DNA from: Actinomycetota bacterium
Lineage (GTDB): Bacteria > Actinomycetota > Thermoleophilia > Solirubrobacterales > Solirubrobacteraceae
NCBI GenBank assembly: GCA_005883905.1
Contig: VAYD01000157.1
Location: forward strand, 1 to 8,463
Direction: 5' to 3'
Length of the DNA: 8,463 bases
Numbering within the stretch: position 1 is the stretch's first letter; each line of letters opens with the position of its first letter. Positions 1-6,637 of this stretch are shown here, in pieces. The position numbers and the translations under genes were made by a program. The notes below the pieces were generated by a model. That model searched no databases, had not been told where the DNA came from, and saw nothing but the letters and a program-made list of their open reading frames with translations.

Positions 1-2
1 CC

Positions 3-569
3 CCGGACTCGTCGCTGGCCCGAGACGCGCAGGAGGCCGCCGAGGACGTCCTCACACCGGCGCTGCGCAACCACTCCCATCGTGCTTACGCCTGGGCAGC
101 CGCCATCGCCGCACGACGCGGGATCTCGTTTGACCGTGAGTTGCTGTACCTCGCCGCGATGTTCCACGACACTGGGCTTCCAAGCCCCGTCCCGCACGTC
201 GACTTCACCGTGCGCAGCGCGGCGCTGGCCCGCGAGTTCGCCGACCGCCACGGAGTGCCCGCCGACAGCCGGGAGGTGGTGACCAACGCTATCGCCATGC
301 ATCACAGCCCCGGTGTCGGCCTTGCGTCCGGCCCCGAGGCCTATCTCATGTCCGCCGGCGCGGCCGTTGACGTCTTCGGCTCGCGCAGCAACGAGATCCC
401 CGACGCGGTCCGCAGGCGCGTGCTCGAGCAGTTCCCGCGGCTGGGCTTCAAGCGCGAATTCGCCGCGCTGTGGCGCGCGGAGGCCAAGCAGGTCCCTCGC
501 GGCCGGGCGTGGTACCTGCACCGCTTCGCCGTCACCGACCTGAGTATCCGGATGGCCCCGTTCCGTTGA
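3..569 (+). CDS. HD-domain protein, 5' end missing (cyanamide hydratase-like HD fold)
   Basis: The reading frame is open from the first bases of the window to a TGA at 567-569, giving 188 visible residues; the true start lies upstream. The visible metal-ligand pattern is that of the HD superfamily: histidines at visible residues 24 and 26, the His-Asp pair at 55-56 within MFHDTGLP, a His-His pair in the AIAMHH segment, and a later Asp in SAGAAVDVFG. HD proteins are usually metal-dependent phosphohydrolases. The short single-domain layout, with FTVRSAALAREFA following the HD pair, resembles the HD proteins often annotated as cyanamide hydratase-like, where the reaction is a hydration. The substrate cannot be read from the sequence. 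The protein has no visible membrane segment and is probably cytosolic. The next gene starts about 180 bases downstream and is not obviously coupled. Family assignment is fairly secure; function is not. Confidence 0.85.
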   Translation, partial: PDSSLARDAQEAAEDVLTPALRNHSHRAYAWAAAIAARRGISFDRELLYLAAMFHDTGLPSPVPHVDFTVRSAALAREFADRHGVPADSREVVTNAIAMHHSPGVGLASGPEAYLMSAGAAVDVFGSRSNEIPDAVRRRVLEQFPRLGFKREFAALWRAEAKQVPRGRAWYLHRFAVTDLSIRMAPFR

Positions 570-749
570 CCGAGCACGGGCCACGCGCACAGCGCGCCGA
601 GCCATGTCTGTCGATCCCTGGCCAGATGGCATGCCCAGCTACGGCACAACCACGCGAGGACGTGGCAGGCGGCGAGCCCGAACGCGGCGACGCCGCTTTG
701 ACTCTGCGCGTTCGCAAGGAACGGGAGCAACCTCAAATGCGACCCTTAG

Positions 750-1646
750 GTGATCGTGACCTACGTTCCGTTCGAGTCGGATCTGTCTGGCAAGGTGGCC
801 GTCGTCACTGGCGCGAACAGCGGCATGGGCAAGCAGACGGCGTGCGAGCTTGCGCGGATGGGCGCTCGCGTCGTGCTCGCGTGTCGCAGCACTGAGCGCG
901 GCGAAGCTGCGCGGCGGGAGATCGCCGCGGCAACGGGCTCGCAGGAGGTGTCCGTCATGGAGGTCGACCTGGCCTCGCTCGCATCGGTGCGGTCCTTCGC
1001 CGGGTCCTTCGGCGACAGAACGCAGCAGCTCGACGTGCTCGTCAACAACGCTGCGGCGTCGTTGGGAACGCGGGAGGTCACACCGAGGGATTCGAGCGCC
1101 ACTGGGCCGTGAACGTGCTCGGTCCCTACCTCCTAACGACGCTCCTGCTTCCGGCACTCGAGGCGAGCGGGGGCGCGCATCGTCACGGTCTCGACTCGCG
1201 CCGCCGGCGGCCTCGATCTCTCCGACACCCAGTACGAGCGCCGACGATTCAGCGGTACCGGTGCCTACCGGGCGTCCAAGCAGGCGAGCCGAATGCTGAC
1301 GTGGGCACTCGCTGCGCAGCTCGATGCCCGGTCCGTTACCGCGAACGCGGTGAATCCGGGGTATGTGACGACCGAGTTGACCAAGAGCACAGGCGGTCTG
1401 CTCGGTGCCCTCATGCTCGTGACGAAGCGATGGTCGGAGACCCCATTAGACGGCGCTGACACCACGATCTGGCTAGCCGCCAGCCCCGACGTCGCAGGCG
1501 TGACTGGCAGGTTCTGGAACAAGCGGCGTGAGCTGAAATGCAGGTACCGCGACGCGGCACAGATCCACGCGCTCGAGTCGCTCGTCGAGCAACAACTCCA
1601 CCGGTTGTCTAGACCTGCTGATCGCGAGAGAGACTTGCTCGGCTGA
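750..1646 (+). pseudogene. Short-chain dehydrogenase/reductase, broken by two compensating frameshifts
   Basis: Read with two one-base corrections, this is a complete SDR of about 298 residues. The cofactor motif TGANSGMG is at residues 20-27, followed by DLAS (73-76) and VNNAA (98-102). The catalytic Ser is encoded at 1191-1193, Tyr at 1266-1268 and Lys at 1278-1280 (YRASK). The first frame ends at a TGA (1110-1112). The protein continues as [13 protein letters not shown] in another frame from 1085, as if one base were missing near 1084. It returns to the original frame at the five-G run 1169-1173, as if one G were extra there. A TAG at 747-749 means the start can be no earlier than the GTG at 750; no good ribosome binding site is visible. 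The C-terminal motif ELKCRYRD recalls DnrU/retinol dehydrogenase-like SDRs that reduce or oxidise a carbonyl/alcohol with NAD(P). The last 15 or so residues look like an added tail. It is either a recent pseudogene or a victim of sequencing errors. Confidence 0.8.
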
Positions 1647-1667
1647 TTTTTCGTCTTTCCGCGAAGG

Positions 1668-1686
1668 CGGTCACACGCTGTGACCG
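1668..1686 (+). terminator. Perfect inverted repeat, probable terminator of the SDR gene
   Basis: CGGTCACA and TGTGACCG form an eight-base perfect inverted repeat around a three-base centre, 22 bases after the SDR stop. Two G-T pairs and an A-T pair can extend the stem, and a short TTT follows. Position and form suit an intrinsic terminator with a weak U-tract, as is common in high-GC bacteria. A regulator-binding operator is the alternative. Confidence 0.45.
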
Positions 1687-1984
1687 TTTCGGGCAGTCTG
1701 CCGCGCCGCCGGTGCAGAAGGCAGTGAGCCAGACAGGCAGCTCAGGAGAGAGCCGATCCCGTGCCCATTGAACGCCGAGATCGGCGGGAGCCTCCCGGAC
1801 CGGTTCATGGGATGGGAGTAGGCTGAGCCTCAGAAGGACATCAGTGCGTGGCGCTTGCGTGCGAATGAATGAGCACGCCGTACCGCCCGTGTATCCGCTG
1901 CGATTTGAGAGGGAGCTTGATGCTCACCTGAGCCGCTGGTTGTGGCTCTGGCGTTGATCGCCCCGATGACGGCATCGCATCCCC

Positions 1985-1990
1985 GAGGAG
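1985..1990 (+). promoter_or_regulatory. Ribosome binding site of the MFS transporter
   Basis: GAGGAG lies four bases before the ATG at 1995. It is one of the clearest Shine-Dalgarno matches in the window and fixes the transporter start. Confidence 0.75.
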
Positions 1991-1994
1991 CAGG

Positions 1995-3559
1995 ATGACC
2001 CAAGCCGCTAGCGGGACCGGCGAATCGACCGCGCCGGATGCGGTGGCGGTTACGGCGCGTATGACGCCCAAGGCGCTGTGGACGTTGGCCATCACGTCGG
2101 TCGCGGTGTTCATGGTCACGCTGGACAACCTGGTCGTCACAACGGCGATCCCCGTCATCCGCGAGGACCTGCACGCGAGCCTGAGCGGCCTGCAGTGGAC
2201 GGTCAACGCGTATACGTTGACGTTCGCCGTGCTGCTGTTGACCGGCGCGGCGCTAGGTGACCGATTCGGTCGTCGGCGCCTGCTGGCATCTTCACGGCGG
2301 CGTCCGCTGCGGCGGCTCTGGCGCCGTCGATCCTTGCGCTCGATGTCGCCCGCGCCCTACAGGGGGTGGGCGGTGCGATCGTGATGCCGTTGACGCTGAC
2401 GGTCCTGTCTGCCGCAGTTCCCGCGAGCCGGCGTGGGCTGGCGCTTGGGATCTGGGGGGGAATCAGTGGGCTTGCTGTCGCCTTCGGGCCGCTGGTCGGT
2501 GGGGCGGTCGTTAGCGGCATTTCATGGCATTGGATCTTCTGGCTCAACGTCCCAATCGGCCTCGTCCTGGTGCCTCTCATCCTGCTGCGCCTCGACGAGT
2601 CGCGCGGCCCGCTCGCCAAGTGCGACCTGATCGGTCTGGGGCTGGCCAGCGGCGGCCTGGTCGGGATCGTCTGGGGGCTGGTCCGCGCGAACGAGGTTGG
2701 CTGGACGTCCCCGCGGATCATCGCCGCGTTCATCGTTGGGAGCGCCCTGCTGGCGGCGTTCGTCGTGTGGGAGCTGCACACCGAGCACCCGATGCTCCCA
2801 ATGCGCTTCTTCGGCAACCGGACGTTCGCGCTGGCCAACGTGTCGAGCTTTTTCATGTTCTTCGGGATGTTCGGGTCGATCTTCTTCATCGCGCAGTTCT
2901 TCCAGACCGTGCAGGGCCTGTCGCCGTTTCAGTCCGGGCTACGGATCCTGCCGTGGACGGCGATGCCGATGTTCGTCGCACCGGTCGCCGGCGCGCTCTC
3001 TGACCGCATCGGCGGCCACCGCCTGATGGGCACCGGTCTGGCGTTACAGGCGGTTGGTCTTGGGTGGATCGCCGCGGTGTCGACGCCGACCACGCCATAC
3101 ATCGACCTCGTCGCCCCGTTCGCGCTTTCGGGCTTGGGCATGGCGTTGTTCTTCGCTCCGGTCGCAAATGTCGTCCTGTCCGCGGTCCGTCCTGAGGAGG
3201 AAGGCCAAGCGTCCGGGGCCAACAACGCGATCCGCGAACTCGGTGGCGTGTTCGGCGTCGCCGTGCTGGCGGCCGTGTTCGCCGCCAAGGGCGGGTACGG
3301 CTCCGGCCAGCAGTTCGTCGACGGCATGAACTCTGCGGTGTTCATCGGAGCTGCTGTGGTTGGAGTGGGTGCTGTCGCGGCGTTCGCGATCAAGAGCGCG
3401 CCCCGCGCCGCGCCGGTCAAGGTCGGTGACGAGGATGCGTTCGCCATGGCGTGCGCTTGTGTTTCGTGCTGGTGCGCGGAGAGGCCTCAAACCATCGACC
3501 GGGACGACCAGGACGCGCCGCGGCCACGAGTGCCAGTCCTGGTGGGCAGCTCGTCCTGA
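1995..3559 (+). pseudogene. MFS drug/proton antiporter, DHA2 (EmrB/QacA) type, with one frameshift
   Basis: With one correction this is a roughly 521-residue, 14-helix major facilitator of the DHA2 family, which exports drugs or other small hydrophobic molecules in exchange for protons. Family motifs visible in order are LDNLVVTTAIPVI (residues 43-55, motif D1), GAALGDRFGRRR (84-95, motif A), RALQGVGGA, and the antiporter motif C as the GxxxGPxxGG core of GLAVAFGPLVGGAVV, followed by WHWIFWLNVPIG. The first frame covers 1995 to about 2284. The protein then continues in another frame from 2285 (GIFTAASAAAALAPS), as if one base were missing. Without correction the first frame ends at 2384 and the second could start only at an internal site near 2366. 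The last helix ends near 3405, and the remaining 50 or so residues form an unusual tail containing CACVSCWC. It may be a decaying gene or a sequencing error. The substrate is unknown. Confidence 0.85.
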
Positions 3560-3999
3560 TCGACCCCGACCAAGCGGGCAGCTAACCGAGTCTCCCTTTG
3601 CGGGGCGAGCGACGCGACCCGCTGGATTGAACGCTCGCAGCACACCCCAGTTGGTCCACAGGAACGCCTCGCGTCCGCGCGGTGGCGGCAACACCGAAGA
3701 CACGCGCCGAACAGGTGCTCGCATGCAAGCGCTCGTGGGGTGTGGTCTCGACGCGACGCCGGGGAGGCCCTCGGACACCGAGGCGGTGGCGGCCACTCGG
3801 CCGCAAGGCCGCCGCGCAGCCGCCGACTACACGGATCGAACCGGCTGATGGGGGTCAAGCCGGGGCGGGTGGTGCCGGGGCGTCTTGAGTCGCCTCGGCG
3901 CCATCGACGTTTGCGTGCGACCTATCGCTTCGGACGACAAGCGGCTACTTGGCCGGACCGACGCAGCCGAGTTCTTGGAGGGCGGCGGGGGCGCCGTCG
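3560..3999. other. Gene-poor region after the transporter
   Basis: I see no credible gene in these 440 bases. All open frames are arginine- and proline-rich and show no domain, which is typical of chance frames in GC-rich DNA. Two short GC-rich inverted repeats are present: CCTCGG-aca-CCGAGG at 3769-3783 and GCGGCC-actc-GGCCGC at 3789-3804. Either could be structural noise or a distant terminator. No tRNA or insertion-sequence end was recognised. Confidence 0.5.
3981..3998 (-). terminator. Possible hairpin terminator of the small exported-protein gene
   Basis: A seven-pair stem (one G-T pair) with a loop of four G lies just past the stop of the minus-strand gene at 4000-4242. There is no T-tract on either side, and such stems arise by chance in GC-rich DNA, so support is weak. 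Confidence 0.25.
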
Positions 4000-4242
4000 T
4001 CACGGAATCGCGATGGTTCCTTCATCGGAGTTGCACTCGCCGATATACGCGTCGGGATGCTCGGCGCGCAGTTGCTGGGCTGCCTGTTCGCACAACTGCT
4101 CCGGCGTCAGCCCACGCTGCGGCGCGGCAGTCAGCCCGGGTGGCAGGGTCTGCGACCCGTGCTCCTGGTGCGTGCTCCCAACGGTCACGCCCACGGCGAG
4201 CGCCGCGACTGCGGCGACGGCAATGATGATGATGCGCTTCAA
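4000..4242 (-). CDS. Small exported or membrane-anchored protein with two cysteines
   Basis: This 80-residue frame starts with TTG at 4242. GAGG on the minus strand just upstream (in ATGAGGCACC) is a reasonable ribosome binding site. The N-terminus, MKRIIIIAVAAVAALAVGVTV, has two basic residues and then about 18 hydrophobic residues, so it should act as a Sec signal peptide or a membrane anchor. There is no lipobox cysteine. The rest is a short polar domain with Cys at residues 51 and 70 and the segment LTPEQLCEQAAQQLRAEHPDAYIGEC, mostly helical in character; outside the cell the two cysteines could form a disulfide. I do not recognise the family and assign no function. It runs opposite to its neighbours with gaps of about 440 and 360 bases on each side, so it looks like a single-gene unit. 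The alternative is a chance frame, but the clean signal-plus-domain organisation and the ribosome binding site argue against that. Confidence 0.6.
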   Translation of the reverse strand: MKRIIIIAVAAVAALAVGVTVGSTHQEHGSQTLPPGLTAAPQRGLTPEQLCEQAAQQLRAEHPDAYIGECNSDEGTIAIP

Positions 4243-4606
4243 GGTGCCTCATGATCCCGGAACTCGTCCAGTACGTCACGGCGCGAGTCGCCAGTCTGGT
4301 CCAAATAGCGATGACGGCACCGGCGCTCTGGACGAAAACCGCAAGAGTTGGCAGCCTGCGCATTTCGTCCGATTCGCAAGTGAGAGCAATGGATCGCGGC
4401 GCTACTGCTCTTGCCTCGAACCAGCACTCTCGGCACCCGTCGGCAGCAGCGTCGGGGTCGTCCAGAGAAAGGGCCGTGACGGATACGACCGGCCCTGTGA
4501 AGTACTGGTCAATACCGCGCGCTTCGTGACACCGCGCAGCACGGCAGAGCGCCCCGTCGCTCACGCCGCGTCCGGCCGTTCGCTTCGGCCATGATTCCCC
4601 CTCAAG
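4243..4606. other. Divergent intergenic region before the methyltransferase
   Basis: About 360 bases lie between the divergent starts of the small exported protein and the methyltransferase, so both promoters should be here, though I cannot point to either. The only structure noted is a seven-base inverted repeat, AGGGCCG (4470-4476) with CGGCCCT (4490-4496), separated by 13 bases. A long minus-strand frame crosses the region but conflicts with the small gene at 4000-4242 and has no recognisable domain. Confidence 0.45.
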
Positions 4607-5461
4607 ATGATCGACCGACGACGACTTGAGCTTTGCTACGCCAACCGGCTCGCTGCCGCAACGTACCCGCTCTACACCTCACTCCTGTCTAGCCCGGCCG
4701 TGCCGGCCGCGCACCGTCCCACGCGCAGACAGGCGCGTGGTTTGATCCACAAGGTCCGCCGCGTCGCCAAGGCGGTGCCTAGCGCCTCGCACCCGCTTGA
4801 GCACCTGGCGATGGTCCAGAACGTGTTGCGCGTCGAGCCGTCCGTCGAGGGGTGCGTCGTCGAGTGCGGCTCGTGGAAGGGCGCCAGCGCGTGCAGCCTG
4901 TCGCTCGGAGCGGCGCAGACCAAGCGCGACATGCACGTCTTCGACACGTTCGCGGGACTGCCCCAGGTCCAGGAGGCCGACCGTTTCCACGTGCTGCTCG
5001 ACCGGCCCGAGGTCCACACCTATCAGCGGGGCATGTTCGCCGGCGCGCTGGATGAGGTCCGGGATCACGTCACGCGCTTCGGCGCGATTGATCGCTGCAC
5101 GTTCCACTCCGGCGTGTTCCGCGACACGATGCCCGGCTGGGACCAGCCTGTCGTGCTCGCGTTCCTTGACGTGGACCTGCGCGACGCCTTAGAGGACTGC
5201 CTGTGCGCGCTATGGCCGATGCTCGCCGACGGGTGTGCCGTCTTCGTGCACGAGGCGCCACACCACGAGATCGCTTCGCTGTTCTACGACGATGCCTGGT
5301 GGCGGGCGAACCTCGGGCAAGTCGCGCCCGGCCTCGCCGGCGGAGGCAGTGGGATCGGCCTTCAGTGGATGGAAGGGTTCTGGCGCAGCTCGCTCGGCTT
5401 CGCCATCAAGAACCCGCCGACGGACGGCTATCACGTCCGTCCGCCGGTTGATGTCGCCTGA
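4607..5461 (+). CDS. TylF/MycF-family O-methyltransferase (macrocin O-methyltransferase-like)
   Basis: This intact 284-residue protein matches the TylF/MycF family, whose characterised members use S-adenosylmethionine and a divalent metal to methylate sugar hydroxyls of macrolides. Visible family landmarks are the SAM-binding loop VVECGSWKGAS (84-94), VFDTFAGLP (111-119), the metal-site strand FLDVDL (186-191) followed by a DCL..LWP..A-G helix, and VHEA (214-217). A TGA at 4592-4594 in the same frame excludes an earlier start, so the ATG at 4607 is the first possible one; the ribosome binding site is poor. The first 65 or so residues are basic and precede the recognisable domain. No glycosyltransferase, polyketide synthase or nucleotide-sugar gene is nearby, so the target is unknown. 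It could act on a cell-surface glycan or another small molecule, as TylF-like proteins also occur in polysaccharide loci. Family assignment is firm; substrate is not. Confidence 0.88.
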   Translation: MIDRRRLELCYANRLAAATYPLYTSLLSSPAVPAAHRPTRRQARGLIHKVRRVAKAVPSASHPLEHLAMVQNVLRVEPSVEGCVVECGSWKGASACSLSLGAAQTKRDMHVFDTFAGLPQVQEADRFHVLLDRPEVHTYQRGMFAGALDEVRDHVTRFGAIDRCTFHSGVFRDTMPGWDQPVVLAFLDVDLRDALEDCLCALWPMLADGCAVFVHEAPHHEIASLFYDDAWWRANLGQVAPGLAGGGSGIGLQWMEGFWRSSLGFAIKNPPTDGYHVRPPVDVA

Positions 5462-5817
5462 GGATCCCGCCGGACGCCCACCGTGCATGTCTGGCGCGCG
5501 CATCACTGGAGACAGTTCCCACTTCTCCCCCACAGCACTCGCTCGGCGCGACACCAGGAGCGCTGCTCTCCATGGAGGCTGTCGCACAAACCGGTCCGAA
5601 ATCAGGCACGTCTATGTGCCGTGGGACGCCACCATGCAGGACGTCCCGAGTTCGGCGCCGGGATGGGATGGCCGCGGAGAAGCGGACCGAAACCTGCCAG
5701 CTTCTCCCACGCTTTAGTTCAGAGCCTAATCCATCGGCTTTGTGCAACACCCTCCATGCAAAGCACACATTTGGCCGGCCGCTCCGCAGCGACCTCTCGC
5801 GTCGCCGGCGATGACAT

Positions 5818-5843
5818 TCGTTCGGGCACTGGTGCCCAAACGA
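5818..5843. repeat. 26-base near-perfect palindrome
   Basis: TCGTT-c-GGGCAC at 5818-5829 is mirrored across a two-base centre by GTGCCC-a-AACGA at 5832-5843. Eleven of twelve positions per arm pair, with a C/A mismatch at 5823/5838. A two-base centre is too tight for an RNA hairpin loop without opening pairs, so a protein-binding dyad in DNA is the more natural reading. Its role is unknown. Confidence 0.6.
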
Positions 5844-5853
5844 CGTCAGAACA

Positions 5854-5868
5854 GGCGCAATTTGCGCC
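5854..5868. repeat. 15-base perfect inverted repeat
   Basis: GGCGCAA and TTGCGCC flank a single central T, ten bases after the 26-base palindrome. The ten-base palindrome TCGCCGGCGA lies at 5802-5811 on the other side of that palindrome. A palindrome of that last size is expected several times by chance in a window this long, but the 15-base one is rarer. Confidence 0.5.
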
Positions 5869-5972
5869 ATCGCTGCGCGCTCCCAGTTGCCTCGGCGGCG
5901 GCCGTCGAAACCCCTGCTAACTAGAACAACGTGCCCTGACCAGACGGGACATTGCCATCGCCCCCATCGCGC

Positions 5973-6013
5973 TTCACACGCGAGAGGTCGCAGGTTCGAA
6001 ACCCGCCGCGCCA
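5973..6013 (+). pseudogene. 3' half of a tRNA-Val (CAC): candidate attachment-site remnant
   Basis: The segment reads as a tRNA from the anticodon loop onward. The loop is TTCACAC (5973-5979; anticodon CAC, with T33 and A37), and the 3' anticodon stem is GCGAG (5980-5984). The variable region is AGGTC (5985-5989) and the T-arm is GCAGG-TTCGAAA-CCCGC (5990-6006, four of five pairs), followed by an acceptor strand ending GCGCC-A. The 5' side of the anticodon stem (5968-5972) still pairs at four of five positions. Before that there is no D-arm and no matching 5' acceptor strand, so this is not a working tRNA. The A-C mismatch in the T-stem and an acceptor strand that seems one base short suggest drift. 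Integration of an element into a tRNA gene leaves just such a 3' half at its far end. Confidence 0.65.
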
Positions 6014-6016
6014 TCG

Positions 6017-6048
6017 GTCGAAGCCCCTGCATCTGCGGGGGCTTCGAC
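6017..6048 (+). terminator. Strong hairpin, probable terminator of the original tRNA gene
   Basis: GTCGAAGCCCC (6017-6027) and GGGGCTTCGAC (6038-6048) pair perfectly; TGC with GCG extends this to 14 pairs including one G-T, around the loop ATCT. It starts four bases after the tRNA remnant, where tRNA terminators usually sit. It also lies 10 bases beyond the stop of the convergent minus-strand gene, so it could stop both transcripts. No T-tract follows on either strand. Confidence 0.65.
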
Positions 6049-6058
6049 GCTTGCGGTG

Positions 6059-6622
6059 TCAACCCGAGTCATCGCGGGCGCGCCCGTAGCGCTCGTAGAT
6101 CACCCGCGAGTCGAACGTCCTGGTCTCGATCAGGTCCAGCGGGATGTCTTCGGTGACCGGCGGCAGGAACGGCGTGCCGCCACCGACGACGACCGAACAG
6201 CGGAACGGGCGCAGCTCGTCGACAAGGCCGAGCTCGATCGCCTGCGCGGCCAGGCCGGCGCCGCCGATCTCGACGTCCTTGTCCGTCGCTTCGAGCGCCG
6301 CGGCGACCTCCTCGGCCACCGACGCCTCGGCGAGCCGGGCGTTGCCCTGGACGCTGTCGAGCGTGCGGCTGAAGACGACCTTCGGCAGAGCGCACCAGAC
6401 GTCGGCGAACGCGGCCCCGAGCTCGTCGTCGCGCAGCGACGGATCCGTCTCCCACACCAGCATCGTCTCGTAGAGCCGGCGGCCGCACAGATGGCAGCCG
6501 AGCCCGCGGACCCGCTCAAGGTGGAAAGCAAATAGCTCATCGCTGGGGGCCCCCCACGCGAACGCGCCCTCACGGTCGGCGATGAAGCCGTCCACCGAGA
6601 CGCTCATCGAGTAGATCAGCAT
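6059..6622 (-). CDS. RibD C-terminal/dihydrofolate reductase-like protein
   Basis: This 187-residue protein has the whole fold of the DHFR-like family defined by the RibD C-terminal domain: MLIYSMSVSVDGFIA at the N-terminus, GRRLYE (47-52), the nucleotide-binding IGGAG segment (119-123), then VVVGGGTPFLP. Characterised relatives reduce pterin- or riboflavin-pathway intermediates with NADPH, but most stand-alone members have no known substrate. Length is normal for the family. I place the start at the ATG at 6622 because the family begins with this motif. A GTG at 6637 in the same frame, directly after the TGA of the upstream SDR, would add five residues. The gene is the last of a minus-strand pair or trio and ends against the hairpin at 6017-6048. 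No defects were seen. Confidence 0.88.
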   Translation of the reverse strand: MLIYSMSVSVDGFIADREGAFAWGAPSDELFAFHLERVRGLGCHLCGRRLYETMLVWETDPSLRDDELGAAFADVWCALPKVVFSRTLDSVQGNARLAEASVAEEVAAALEATDKDVEIGGAGLAAQAIELGLVDELRPFRCSVVVGGGTPFLPPVTEDIPLDLIETRTFDSRVIYERYGRARDDSG

Positions 6623-6637
6623 GGCCTGGCTACCCAC

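Larger units (their letters stand above)
1647..1994. other. Intergenic region between the SDR and the transporter
   Basis: About 350 bases hold no convincing gene. The minus-strand frames here run across the start of the transporter and look like shadows. The region contains the inverted repeat at 1668-1686, a small AGGCT-G-AGCCT repeat at 1820-1830, and presumably the transporter promoter, which I could not identify. No divergent regulator gene of the TetR or MarR type, often found beside such transporters, is visible. Confidence 0.5.
5462..6058. other. Long non-coding stretch with palindromes and a tRNA remnant
   Basis: Almost 600 bases hold no credible protein gene; the open frames on both strands are low-complexity shadows. 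A minus-strand frame that reads RVSNLRPLACEA near its start does so only because it runs antisense through the tRNA-like segment. Contents from left to right: a cluster of inverted repeats at 5802-5868, a tRNA-Val 3' half at 5973-6013, and a strong hairpin at 6017-6048. No integrase, excisionase or transposase remnant was recognised. Confidence 0.6.

Noticed and set aside
2203..2889. Minus-strand frame of 228 codons across the transporter
   Set aside because: Proline- and arginine-rich antisense shadow; the plus strand carries the transporter motifs here.
3769..3804. Two short GC-rich inverted repeats after the transporter
   Set aside because: Six-base stems made only of G and C-rich sequence are expected by chance in this composition; no T-tract or gene end lies close by.
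4022..4564. Minus-strand frame of 180 codons with several cysteines near its start
   Set aside because: The second half conflicts with the small exported-protein gene on the same strand in another frame. The cysteines form no pattern I recognise, and there is no clear ribosome binding site.
3740..4594. Long plus-strand frame of 284 codons
   Set aside because: It is arginine- and serine-rich with no domain, and it runs antisense across the better supported small gene at 4000-4242.
5967..5983. Alternative anticodon-arm folding giving loop CTTCACA and anticodon TCA (UGA-reading)
   Set aside because: It pairs perfectly over five bases, but it puts C at position 37 and spoils the standard spacing to the T-arm. 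The CAC reading keeps T33, A37 and a canonical variable loop.
5406..6062. Minus-strand frame of 218 codons reading RVSNLRPLACEA near its start
   Set aside because: This peptide arises from reading antisense through a tRNA 3' half, a known source of false proteins; the rest is a low-complexity shadow.
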